Below are positions 54,394 to 63,364 of a stretch of 64,000 bases of DNA, piece after piece. The translations under genes and the position numbers were made by a program. This stretch comes from Prevotella sp. 10(H). Lineage in GTDB: Bacteria > Bacteroidota > Bacteroidia > Bacteroidales > Dysgonomonadaceae. The stretch is taken from assembly GCF_000711235.1 (NCBI RefSeq), contig NZ_JOMI01000009.1:434001-498000 (forward strand), read 5' to 3'. How positions within the stretch are numbered: the stretch's first letter is position 1; every line of letters begins with the position of its first letter. Below the pieces are notes generated by a model that did no database searches, was not told where the DNA came from, and worked only from the letters and a program-made list of their open reading frames with translations.

Positions 54394-55155
54394 ATGGCTA
54401 CGAAAAAAATTATACAGGCTATCATAGTAGAAGATGAACATAATAACAGAGAGAATCTGCAGAACCTGCTCCACGAATACTGTCGCTCTGTAGATATAGT
54501 AGCGGTATGTTCTTCTGCTTTAGAAGGAAGGCAAAAGATAATGTTACATAAGCCCGATCTGGTATTTCTGGATATAGAAATGCCCGGCGGTGACGGTTTT
54601 TCAATGCTTGAAAGTCTGCCTGAACTTGATTTTGAAGTAATCTTTGTCACAGCTTTTACAAGCTATGCAGTAAAAGCAATCAAATTTTCGGCCTTAGACT
54701 ATATAGTAAAACCTATCGATACTATGGAATTATTAAGGGCTGTGGATAAGGCTGTAAAGAAAGTTCAGGATAAGATAGATAATTCGCGGATGGTTAATCT
54801 TATCGAAAATCAGCATAGAGCAGAAGATAAAAAGGTTCTGGCTCTTCCTTTGTCGGATAAAATAGAATTTGTTGAAATTTCAAATATTATACGTTGTCAG
54901 GCTGATGGAAATTATACAATTTTCTATTTAAAGAGCGGAGAAAAGCTTTTGATATCCAAAACACTTAAAGAATATGACGAGCTTCTTTCCTCCTACAATT
55001 TCCTGAGGGTACATCAGTCGCACCTCATAAATTTACTGGAAGTAAAAAGCTTTATCAAAACAGACGGCGGATACATTCTGATGAGAGATGGCAGCCACAT
55101 AACTATATCCAGACAGCGCAGAGAAATGGTGATACGCATTTTAAGAGATAAATAA
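54394..55155 (+). CDS. LytTR-family response regulator
   Basis: 253 residues. Receiver domain (~5-122): acidic pocket E13/D14, acceptor Asp60 in LVFLDIEMPGGDGF, Thr/Ser in VTAF and Lys106 in DYIVKPID. A short linker leads to a LytTR DNA-binding domain (~150-250, ISNIIRCQADGNYTIFYLKSGEKL, LRVHQSHLINLLEVKSF). It is the partner of the upstream kinase. Nearby targets are unknown; the adjacent locus C, which shows no sigma/anti-sigma pair in this window, is the obvious candidate. Confidence 0.93.
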   Translation: MATKKIIQAIIVEDEHNNRENLQNLLHEYCRSVDIVAVCSSALEGRQKIMLHKPDLVFLDIEMPGGDGFSMLESLPELDFEVIFVTAFTSYAVKAIKFSALDYIVKPIDTMELLRAVDKAVKKVQDKIDNSRMVNLIENQHRAEDKKVLALPLSDKIEFVEISNIIRCQADGNYTIFYLKSGEKLLISKTLKEYDELLSSYNFLRVHQSHLINLLEVKSFIKTDGGYILMRDGSHITISRQRREMVIRILRDK

Positions 55156-55212
55156 ATCAAAGATTTTTCCGGTGAATGTCAACCTACATAATCCCCAAAC
55201 ATGCAAGAAGCA

Positions 55213-55243
55213 AGAAAGACTTACAATGTCTGTAAGCCTTTCT
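55213..55243. terminator. hairpin between convergent response regulator and GH92 genes
   Basis: A 13-position stem with one A-C mismatch (AGAAAGACTTACA with TGTAAGCCTTTCT) and an ATGTC loop, in the 136-base gap. T-rich sequence follows on the + strand. A weaker CTTATC/GATAAG hairpin lies at 55252-55268. Confidence 0.65.
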
Positions 55244-55291
55244 CTTATATTCTTATCTCTACGATAAGATAGTTATTTCTTTTCTTTCTGA

Positions 55292-57577
55292 TTACCTTTT
55301 TTCGTTAGAAAATGAGTATGGGAAATCTGTATTGTTTATTCCCCTGTTTTTATTCGGATTGGCAGACATCCGGTAGTTTATTTTGGCTCCGTTAATCAAA
55401 ACATCGTGTGTCACATAATTTTTTGATTGGTTCTTTCCGTTGACCGATAATGCGTCAATATAGCGGGTGCTGTTATCGTTGTTGGGAGCGGTAATTTCTA
55501 TCTGTTTACCATTTTCTAATCTGACAGTAACTTTTTTAAATAGCGGGCTTCCCACAATATATTCATCCGTTCCCGGACAAACAGGGTAAAAACCAAGTGC
55601 AGAAAAGACATACCAAGCCGAAGTCTGGCCATTGTCTTCATCGCCGCAGTAGCCATCGGGATTAGGCGTGTATAGCTTATCCATTACTTCACGTACCCAA
55701 TATTGTGCTTTCCAAGGTTCACCGGAATAGTTGTATAGGTAAATCATGTGCTGTATAGGCTGGTTACCATGTGCATAGTTACCCATATTCATAATCTGCA
55801 TTTCGCGTATCTCATGGATAACAAATCCATAGTAACTATCGTCGAACAACGGTGGTACATTGAATACAGAATCCATCATCTGGTTGAACCCGGCTTTTCC
55901 TCCCATCAGGTCGATAAGCCCTTGCGGGTCGTGAAATACAGACCATGTATAATGCCAGCTGTTACCTTCGGTAAAGGCATCTCCCCACTTCAACGGATTG
56001 AACGGCGATTGGAATTTACCGTCTTCATTCTTTCCACGCATAAGCTTATGGCTTGGATCGTAAAGATTTTTATAATTCATGGCATGCTTGGCAAAAATAT
56101 CTATTTCGCTTTTCGGCTTACCCAGTTTCTTTCCGAGTTGGTAAATACACCAGTCGTCATAGGCATACTCAAGTGTGCGCGCTGCATTTTCATTTATACC
56201 TACATTATAAGGGACATAGCCCAGTTTGTTATAATATTCAAAACCTTTTCTTCCGGTAGTACCGACTTTAGGATGCTCAGCATTTGCACCATGTACAACC
56301 GCTTTCCAGAGTGTTTCGATATCGTATCCGCTGAGTCCTTTCAGATAAGCATCTGCTACTACCGAGGCAGAATTATTACCTACCATGCAATCTCTGTGGC
56401 CGGGACTTGCCCATTCAGGCAGAAAGCCACTCTCCTTATAAGTATTCACAAGCCCTTCCTGCATCTTCTCATTCATGGAAGGATAAATCAGATTGAGCAA
56501 AGGGAAAAGACTGCGGAAAGTATCCCAGAATCCCGTATCTGTAAACATATATCCCGGCAGAACTTCTCCATTGTACGGGCTGTAATGCATCACTTTCCCC
56601 TTAGCATCTATCTCATAGAAGCTTCTTGGGAAAAGTAGGGAACGATAAAGGCAGGAATAGAAAGTTCGTAGGTTGTCGATGTTATCATCTTCAACCGCAA
56701 TCTTACCTAATACCTCATTCCAATCATTCCTGCCTTGTTCTTTTACCTGCTCCAATGTTTTGTCTGCCAGTTCTTTCAAATTCAGTTCGGCTTGGTCGAA
56801 ACTAATGAAAGACGATGCAACACGGGCATGAATCTTTTCTCCTCTTTTTGTTGCAAAACCAATGATTGCTCCGGCATGATTTGAATTAACTTCCACATTG
56901 TCTTGAGAGATGTTTCCTGAATTTACAGATGCTTTGTATGTAAAAGGCTTATCAAAGACAATTACAAAATAATTTTTGAAATTTTCAGGTACACCACCGC
57001 TGTTTTTTGTTGTATAGCCGATTATTTTATTTTCTTCCGGAATAATCTTTACATACGAGCCATTATCGAAAGCATCGATGACTACGAAAGAGTTTTCATT
57101 CTCAGGAAACGTAAAACGAAATAAAGCTGCTCTGGAAGTCGGAACCAGTTCAGTCACCACGTCATGGTCGGCGAGATAAACACTATAATAATAGGGCTTA
57201 GCTATTTCGGCCTTATGCGAAAACCAGCTGGCGCGTTCGTCCTGATTGAAAACAGGCTTTCCTGTTACCGGCATAATCACGAATTGTCCGTAATCATTCA
57301 TCCACGGGCTAGGCTGATGCGTCTGTTTGAATCCCCGAATTTTATCCGAATCGTAAGTATAGGCCCATCCGTTTCCCATTTCACCTGTCTGTGGCGTCCA
57401 GAAGTTCATTCCCCAGGGTACGGCAATTGCAGGGTAAGTATTCCCTGTAGACAGGGAATGCTTACTTTGAGTTCCTACAAGTACAGATACATAATCCACA
57501 GGATCAACCCCTTTCTGAGAATAAATTGTACTGACAGTCCAGAACAGAATACTTATTATAAATATTAGTCTTTTCAT
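55292..57577 (-). CDS. GH92 exo-alpha-mannosidase, likely alpha-1,2-specific
   Basis: 761 residues with signal peptide (LIFIISILFWTVSTIYS). GH92 shows its N-terminal beta-sandwich (~25-270) and the alpha-barrel with FTDTGFWDTFRSLFPLLNLIYP. The general acid is Glu537 in FTEGNSWHYTW; the base region is D646-E-D648 in CGDEDNGQ. The spacing (109 and 111 residues) equals that of Glu533/Asp642/Asp644 of the characterised BT3990, as I recall it. W92 and H588-E589 match the +1 site residues linked to alpha-1,2 cleavage. It needs calcium and trims mannose from glycans in the periplasm or at the surface. Its start overlaps the previous stop by four bases. Confidence 0.93.
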   Translation of the reverse strand: MKRLIFIISILFWTVSTIYSQKGVDPVDYVSVLVGTQSKHSLSTGNTYPAIAVPWGMNFWTPQTGEMGNGWAYTYDSDKIRGFKQTHQPSPWMNDYGQFVIMPVTGKPVFNQDERASWFSHKAEIAKPYYYSVYLADHDVVTELVPTSRAALFRFTFPENENSFVVIDAFDNGSYVKIIPEENKIIGYTTKNSGGVPENFKNYFVIVFDKPFTYKASVNSGNISQDNVEVNSNHAGAIIGFATKRGEKIHARVASSFISFDQAELNLKELADKTLEQVKEQGRNDWNEVLGKIAVEDDNIDNLRTFYSCLYRSLLFPRSFYEIDAKGKVMHYSPYNGEVLPGYMFTDTGFWDTFRSLFPLLNLIYPSMNEKMQEGLVNTYKESGFLPEWASPGHRDCMVGNNSASVVADAYLKGLSGYDIETLWKAVVHGANAEHPKVGTTGRKGFEYYNKLGYVPYNVGINENAARTLEYAYDDWCIYQLGKKLGKPKSEIDIFAKHAMNYKNLYDPSHKLMRGKNEDGKFQSPFNPLKWGDAFTEGNSWHYTWSVFHDPQGLIDLMGGKAGFNQMMDSVFNVPPLFDDSYYGFVIHEIREMQIMNMGNYAHGNQPIQHMIYLYNYSGEPWKAQYWVREVMDKLYTPNPDGYCGDEDNGQTSAWYVFSALGFYPVCPGTDEYIVGSPLFKKVTVRLENGKQIEITAPNNDNSTRYIDALSVNGKNQSKNYVTHDVLINGAKINYRMSANPNKNRGINNTDFPYSFSNEKR

Positions 57578-60069
57578 TTTGCCTTATTATTTATCTTGCC
57601 TTCCAACATCTTTATATAATAACCTCCTACAACCGAGCGGGCTTTAAAGCCTCTCCAGTTAGAGCTGTCTGTAAATACCCAGTCAGACATTGGTACTCTG
57701 TCTACTGTTTCATTGTAAAATGTATAAAGAGGATCGATAAATTTCTCAAAAGTTGCCTGATCCGAAGCCATTGTAGCAGTCCACATAATCCAGTCACTTT
57801 TTGTATATGTTTCGCGGTTATCCAGAGGCAAGCCGTATTTATTTTGTTTAGTCAGGTAATAAGCGATTTCCTTTTGAGCAACTTCTTCAGGGAAAATAGA
57901 CAGATTTAATAACTTGTTCCATACAAGGTTATATTTCTGGCTCCATGTTCCCGGTTTATCAAATGTCAGCTTATAATGGTCACCGTCATCAGCCATTTTC
58001 ATCCATTCATTGGCCATTTCCTTAGCTTTAGCAGTATATTTTTCTGCGACATCCTTTTTACCCAGCATATCTGCCATACGGCCATAACAGCCAACTGCCA
58101 TGATTGCTTTTACAGAAAGATTGACATTGTGAGCGAAGTGACCTGCAAAGTCATCGGTACAAAGTTGGTTTTCGGGGTCAAGTCCATACTCGGTCAGATA
58201 ATCTGTCCATGTTGTCAACACATCCCAATGCTTTTCTGCATATTTGGCATTGCCCTCCATTTCTGCGATAGCAGCTGTCACAATAATCATATTGCCCGAT
58301 TCTTCTACAGGCATATCACCGCCATATGTTTGCCCGTTTGCCAAAGGATAAGTGCCAACATCGTGTGCAGGGAACGGCTTAGCCCATTTACCGCTTTCAC
58401 TATAATAGAAAATGTGATTTAATAAGCCTTTTGCCAGTTCAGGATTGTAATACAGGAATAACGGAGAAGAAGGATATGTAATATCGACTGTTCCGATAGA
58501 GCCGTTACTGTTATTCTCTTTCGAAAGGAATAATAGATCCCCGTTAGGAGCCTGCACCAGTTTATGAGCGGAAATCGATTGCCTGTAAGCTAATGCACAT
58601 AGATCTGCATACTTTTTCCCTCCTGCATTCATGGCAGTTTTCATCAACTCACTATCGAAAGCATAGCATTTTTCGATAAGCTTATCGTACTCTTTGTTTG
58701 CTTTGTGGAACTCATCAGTGATATTCTGATTTCCGTCTTTATTCCAGTAAGGACGTAGATTTTCTCCAAAATATTGAATTGAATAAAGATCATCGTAACC
58801 TATCATTATTTTGCCTGAGACAGGTTCGTTGACTGATCCTAAATTACGGGAAAATGCAATTTTATCACCTTGACTGTTTGTTATATTTTCTTTATTACCA
58901 TTGATAAAACCGGTTCTTAATTCTTCGCTCTCACCCACACTGAAGGTAGTATTTTCCTTTTCAGCTACAAGGTAAAAGTAGCCCCAGTCGATACGAAGAT
59001 CATCACCTTGTTTTGACAGTATCTGCTGATCGACGCTACCGGTCTTTAAAAACAGAAGATTTCCGTTTTCAAAACCTTCGCTTACAGATTTCTGCAGAGG
59101 CTTATCCAATGCCCATTCCGAAGATGCTTCGAAATATAATTCTACGTCATGAGCAGTATTTCCATTCGGTAAAACTTCGTAAGAAATATAGTTTACCGGA
59201 CGTGATATCAGATTCAGATCTTCCATAAATAGCGGGGCAGAGAAAGTCAGTTTCAAATCTACGTCACCACATGCAAATACATAATGTGTCTGGGTAGCCT
59301 GCACATCCACGGATTTCTGAACTGCCGTATTCTTCAATAATTCCTTATGATCTTTTTCCCTCACTAGACCGAAATCCAAGAGTGCATTCCCACCCCGGTT
59401 GTAGCAATAGCCTGCAATGATATTTTCGCCTTTCTTAAGGGTTGATAAGACTTCATCCGATAATCTCAGCAATACATTTTTATGGCATGCATTACCGGTA
59501 TTAACCACTTCGATACCATTAATATAAATAATGGCATCATCGTCGTGTGAATATTCAAGAAATACTTCTTTTCCCGATAAATCTTCTTCAAGATTTACTG
59601 TTCTTCTTACCCATATATATTCGGTACTCCACTGGGTTTTTGCCGTTACTTCATTTTCTTTGGTTCCGAAGGCGGCTTTGTCTTCTTTCCATGAAGAATC
59701 GTTAAATTCTTTATTCATCCAGTTAGTAGACGGTTTAGTAGTGGTATACTTGCCTGTCCATCCGCCTTGTTCGGATGTGGGAGCGATAGCAACCATCGGA
59801 ATATTTTCCGTACCCATGAAGCGGTAACCAGTTCCATTTACTTTTATTGCGCCGACCAATGGAAAATTTTTTCCTGTCCAGTGTTTTACGCTTTCATCAT
59901 ACAGGTTGTCGGTCATAGACCATGCACTTGTATATGGGTCGATAGTAATCAGCGGATATGCCGGTGCACGCAAATTATTTTTTGTGACTTCATAATCCTG
60001 TTTTGACTGATTCTTACAAGCGATCAGGCATAAGCAGGAGAGAAGTAGGATTGAAAATACTTTTCTCAT
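57574..60069 (-). CDS. glutaminase-A-like lipoprotein (DUF4964/DUF5127/DUF4965/DUF1793 type)
   Basis: 831 residues. Lipoprotein signal ending LIAC18-KN. The opening RAPAYPLITIDPYTSAWSM resembles DUF4964. A galactose-binding-like beta-sandwich is inserted at ~85-220 (WMNKEFNDSSWKEDKAAFG, EVFLEYSHDDDAIIYINGIEV). Then come DUF5127-like (~240-470), DUF4965-like (~480-650, CALAYRQSISAHKLV) and a C-terminal DUF1793-like barrel (WSQKYNLVWNKLLNL). Fungal relatives are called glutaminase A, but in Bacteroidota these sit in glycan loci and the true substrate is doubtful. Its stop overlaps the GH92 start, so the two are co-translated. Confidence 0.82.
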   Translation of the reverse strand: MRKVFSILLLSCLCLIACKNQSKQDYEVTKNNLRAPAYPLITIDPYTSAWSMTDNLYDESVKHWTGKNFPLVGAIKVNGTGYRFMGTENIPMVAIAPTSEQGGWTGKYTTTKPSTNWMNKEFNDSSWKEDKAAFGTKENEVTAKTQWSTEYIWVRRTVNLEEDLSGKEVFLEYSHDDDAIIYINGIEVVNTGNACHKNVLLRLSDEVLSTLKKGENIIAGYCYNRGGNALLDFGLVREKDHKELLKNTAVQKSVDVQATQTHYVFACGDVDLKLTFSAPLFMEDLNLISRPVNYISYEVLPNGNTAHDVELYFEASSEWALDKPLQKSVSEGFENGNLLFLKTGSVDQQILSKQGDDLRIDWGYFYLVAEKENTTFSVGESEELRTGFINGNKENITNSQGDKIAFSRNLGSVNEPVSGKIMIGYDDLYSIQYFGENLRPYWNKDGNQNITDEFHKANKEYDKLIEKCYAFDSELMKTAMNAGGKKYADLCALAYRQSISAHKLVQAPNGDLLFLSKENNSNGSIGTVDITYPSSPLFLYYNPELAKGLLNHIFYYSESGKWAKPFPAHDVGTYPLANGQTYGGDMPVEESGNMIIVTAAIAEMEGNAKYAEKHWDVLTTWTDYLTEYGLDPENQLCTDDFAGHFAHNVNLSVKAIMAVGCYGRMADMLGKKDVAEKYTAKAKEMANEWMKMADDGDHYKLTFDKPGTWSQKYNLVWNKLLNLSIFPEEVAQKEIAYYLTKQNKYGLPLDNRETYTKSDWIMWTATMASDQATFEKFIDPLYTFYNETVDRVPMSDWVFTDSSNWRGFKARSVVGGYYIKMLEGKINNKAK

Positions 60070-60097
60070 GTTTTATATTCTTTATTGTGTGTGTATA

Positions 60098-62266
60098 TTA
60101 CCATTTTATCGTCACAGCAACGCCATCCGGATTGTTTTCAAATTCGGCCAGATATGTTTTTGATTGCTGATCCCATGCTGTGTTTGTATATTTTTCTTCA
60201 CCATTGATGAGGACACTCACCGGTTTCTTTGGTAAAAGAATTCGGGATACATTTGTTGTGTTTACAGGGCTTTTGGCAATAAATGAATACGAATTTTTAT
60301 CTCTCTTTTCTTCGTAGGCCCTGCTTGCCGAAACAAGGATCTGAGGCTTTTGCTTATCTTTCACCCTGTCGACATTGAAGAAATAAGCCTGCTCACCCGG
60401 TTGAATACTTTTAGATTTGTATACAGGTAGTTTAGGGTCGAACATATCTATCAGATTTCCTTTTATTGTATAGGGTTCGTTATTTATGCTTTCGTCCAGT
60501 ACTGCAACCAAATCGTAAGCCCCTCTTTGCAGATAAAAATTATTCTTAAATTCCAATTTGCCTGCTTTTTGCTCGTACAACCTTTTTACAACATCTATCA
60601 GTTGTTTATCATTTCCTGCAGTCAGGACAAACTCTTTCGGGTCGGCACGAAGAATATATATTTTACCTTTTCCATGTGTGTATTCACCTTGTGTAGGTGA
60701 AGCTGTAATATTCATCTGTTCGAACAGGTGATTTGAAGGTGCTGTATATTTATTTCCATTTGTATTCCACCATTCGAGCACTGTCTGGAACGGATCGTCG
60801 TCACGACCGCTATAAACCAGGGTACCACCTCCTTTTATCCATTCGGCAATTTGGGTATGAGCTTCCGGCGATAAAGGCTTCATATTAGAATAAGACATCA
60901 ATAAGACTTTGGTATCAGCAAGAGCCTGCTTATATCCGAGATTTTCTATATGTACTGTTTTTACAGGAACTCCTCTTTTAAGGAATGGCAGAGCCTGACC
61001 GTAGAAATTGGCCAATTGAGGGTCTTCATATCCTGCATGAGTAGGAAATCTCTGGAACATCAGAGAATTAGCCATCAGGACACTGATACCGTTCGAACCT
61101 GTTACCTTATTGTCGGATAAAGGCATATCATTCAGCGAATTTATCATTACCTGCATTTGGGTAGAGTAATGTCTTGGAATGCGTTCTCTCTTATCGCTGT
61201 TGGCACTCGTTCTGTATAACCCTTCATATATGCGTTCGGGCCAAGGCATAATCTCATAATCGGCGATGTTCGGATATAATAGTTGAGCTACAAATGTAGC
61301 CTGATAATTCACTTTGTAATCTACCCAGTCTTTTGCGCGGTCTTCTATAGGGTCGGTTAGGAAAAACATTTTTCGTCCGGTAGGAGCCGTCATTGATTCC
61401 ATCGAGCCGTATTCAAGATAAGCGGTTTCGAAAACTCTTTCTTTTGGCTTTCCATTGTAATAATTAGGTTCCCGTGAAGTTCCTGTCCATACCTGTGCTA
61501 TATATCCGTCTACGCAGGGTAAAGAAGCAAGGCTGGCTTCGGGGCTCACAATCATCCATTGTGAGTAGTTGACGAGGGAGTGTGTAGGAACGTAACATTT
61601 CACATCCATCCCTTTGCTCTTACCGTATTCTTTGGCGTATGTAAATACTTCATTGAGGGCATTATAATATAACTGATACTTTAGCTTACTCGCTAAATAT
61701 GTATTCTCGGGAGATTCATGCTGTGGACGCCAGTCGAAGCCATAAAACTTTTTCCATTCATTTTTAAAGGCATCACTGTATCCGGCACGTGCCCAGAATT
61801 CGGGCTCTTCCATAAAAATAGCATCGATGCCTGCATCTATTACTCTTTTTACATGTTTTTCTTTCAGGTATTTCAGAAAGTTTTCGGAAGGTACTATGTA
61901 AGGAACCATATGTCCATGCCATATTGTATCTCCGTTTTGCTGTACCTGCCCTTCGTCGAGATGCCATTTGCCATCCCACTGGCCTGTAAAGTAGTCCTGA
62001 TATTCACCCCATGCTATACCCGTCATGAAATGGGCGATATATCCTTTGTCGCGCCATGATTTCACACGTTCTTCAAAAGGTATTCTTTTCGATTTATCAG
62101 ACGGATTTCCTCCTACGCCATACACCATAACAGCATCGGCACGGTTATCTATTGTCGGTCTCCATTCCCGGGAAGTCTGAAATGTTGTCTTAACATTATC
62201 AGCAGTTTGGGCAACAAGCTGAAAGCATGATCCCAAAAGACATAAAATCAATACATTCTTTTTCAT
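60098..62266 (-). CDS. secreted barrel-fold hydrolase-like protein, family unassigned
   Basis: 722 residues, signal peptide (MKKNVLILCLLGSCFQLVAQ). The N-terminal ~400 residues look like a TIM barrel (YIAHFMTGIAWGEYQDYF, VIDAGIDAIFMEEPEFWARAG with E153/E154, MDVKCYVPTHSLVN, YIAQVWTG). The ~410-530 part resembles the Rossmann-like trimerisation region of GH42-type enzymes (GVPVKTVHIENLGYKQAL, KVLLMSYSNMKPLSPEAHTQIAEWIKGGGTLVYSG). A beta-rich C-terminus follows. I cannot place it in a named family; a glycoside hydrolase is the likely role. 28 bases separate it from the glutaminase-like gene. Confidence 0.55.
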   Translation of the reverse strand: MKKNVLILCLLGSCFQLVAQTADNVKTTFQTSREWRPTIDNRADAVMVYGVGGNPSDKSKRIPFEERVKSWRDKGYIAHFMTGIAWGEYQDYFTGQWDGKWHLDEGQVQQNGDTIWHGHMVPYIVPSENFLKYLKEKHVKRVIDAGIDAIFMEEPEFWARAGYSDAFKNEWKKFYGFDWRPQHESPENTYLASKLKYQLYYNALNEVFTYAKEYGKSKGMDVKCYVPTHSLVNYSQWMIVSPEASLASLPCVDGYIAQVWTGTSREPNYYNGKPKERVFETAYLEYGSMESMTAPTGRKMFFLTDPIEDRAKDWVDYKVNYQATFVAQLLYPNIADYEIMPWPERIYEGLYRTSANSDKRERIPRHYSTQMQVMINSLNDMPLSDNKVTGSNGISVLMANSLMFQRFPTHAGYEDPQLANFYGQALPFLKRGVPVKTVHIENLGYKQALADTKVLLMSYSNMKPLSPEAHTQIAEWIKGGGTLVYSGRDDDPFQTVLEWWNTNGNKYTAPSNHLFEQMNITASPTQGEYTHGKGKIYILRADPKEFVLTAGNDKQLIDVVKRLYEQKAGKLEFKNNFYLQRGAYDLVAVLDESINNEPYTIKGNLIDMFDPKLPVYKSKSIQPGEQAYFFNVDRVKDKQKPQILVSASRAYEEKRDKNSYSFIAKSPVNTTNVSRILLPKKPVSVLINGEEKYTNTAWDQQSKTYLAEFENNPDGVAVTIKW

Positions 62267-62435
62267 AAGTAAATTATAGCCAAGATAATCAAAACATTTT
62301 GTAATTGTAATCTATAAATATAGCGCTATTTTAACATTTACGGTATTTATTATCAGGTTTTTTGAGGGATATCTTTGTTTATTTTGGCTTACATGATTTA
62401 TTGTTCTCTTACGAGAGAGTTTTATCATAAAAAGT

Positions 62436-62478
62436 TAAGGTTTAAGGCTAAACCTGAGCAGTTGAACCTTAAACCTTA
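62436..62478 (-). terminator. hairpin terminator after the DUF3823-like gene
   Basis: On the minus strand a 12-bp perfect stem (TAAGGTTTAAGG and complement) with a 19-base loop is followed by ACTTTTTATG. It lies 18 bases after the stop of the lipoprotein gene and before the three enzyme genes. It may only partly terminate, or the enzyme genes may have their own promoter in the 62267-62435 gap. Confidence 0.6.
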
Positions 62479-62495
62479 GAATTAAGTATTAAAAA

Positions 62496-63341
62496 CTATG
62501 GAACCATTAGTTCTTTAGCCTCATTATAGTTGTAACGTCTCGTTCCGCTTCCTTTTGGTGTTCCGTAATTAATACGTGCGGCTGCACGCACAAATACCGT
62601 ACGTCCCGAAGGTATGGTACCTTTAGACTGAATAGTAATTACTTCGCCTAATAGCGGACTAAAGTCAGAACCTGAATAGGAAAGTTCACCCGACCATGGA
62701 TCGAACTGATCGTTATCATAGCTTGTTCCATAACCCACGCTCGATGAATAGCTGACAAATAAACGTACATCCGTAACGTTCACAAAATTGTTGTCATATC
62801 CGCCCATAGGTTCTATCTTATTTTTGAATTCAGCCTCAGAAACTCCACGCGTAACACGTATTTTTGCTGTAACCTTTCCATTGCTAATTGTAGGCTCACC
62901 TACCCATTCAATATTAAGGAAAGGCTGAACTTCAAATTTTACTTTAGTGACACCCTTTATTTCCATAGTCTGAGTATCGTCGGCTATTGGTGTGCCGTTT
63001 GCGTCTTCCCGAAGCAGAGGAATAAATGCCCCTATAACATCGATATGGTATGTACCTTTGAATAATTTGGTATTCTGGAAAGTACCATCCGACATACAAT
63101 TGAAGTCAGGATTATGCTGTACATTTTCTCCCCAGCTAAGTTCTGTCAGGCGTATATAAGTGCCTTCTCTTCCCTGATCGGTAAGTACTCTTTTTCCGGT
63201 AGCTGCATCCACGACTTCTCCTTGCAATGTTTCTTTAGGTTCATCATAGTTGTCTATCTCGAACATACTGCAGGAACTGAACGAAAACAGCGCACATAAT
63301 AAAGTATATAATGCTATTTTTTTCATATTCTTTATATTCAT
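62496..63341 (-). CDS. DUF3823-like surface lipoprotein
   Basis: 281 residues from the ATG at 63341. Starts at 63365 (overlapping the SusD stop) and 63326 are also in frame; the signal peptide KKIALYTLLCALFSFSSC-S follows any of them. The mature part is two beta-sandwich-like domains (LQGEVVDAATGKRVLTDQG, TYIRLTELSWG, then VKFEVQPFLNIEWVG and RVTRGVSEAEF), matching the DUF3823 lipoproteins found after SusC/SusD pairs. They probably help bind glycan at the cell surface. Role inferred from context. Confidence 0.75.
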   Translation of the reverse strand: MNIKNMKKIALYTLLCALFSFSSCSMFEIDNYDEPKETLQGEVVDAATGKRVLTDQGREGTYIRLTELSWGENVQHNPDFNCMSDGTFQNTKLFKGTYHIDVIGAFIPLLREDANGTPIADDTQTMEIKGVTKVKFEVQPFLNIEWVGEPTISNGKVTAKIRVTRGVSEAEFKNKIEPMGGYDNNFVNVTDVRLFVSYSSSVGYGTSYDNDQFDPWSGELSYSGSDFSPLLGEVITIQSKGTIPSGRTVFVRAAARINYGTPKGSGTRRYNYNEAKELMVP

Positions 63342-63364
63342 AATTATTGATTTTTCTATCATCA

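Noticed and set aside
55760-55775. GNQP motif in GH92 read as loss of the catalytic acid
   Set aside because: Counting residues puts the general acid at E537 in TEGNSW, 109 residues before D646, so Q606 is not the acid and the enzyme looks complete.
55748-56638. 296-codon open frame antisense to the GH92 gene
   Set aside because: The opposite strand encodes conserved GH92 barrel motifs; the antisense translation is rich in Cys, His and Ile with no domain.
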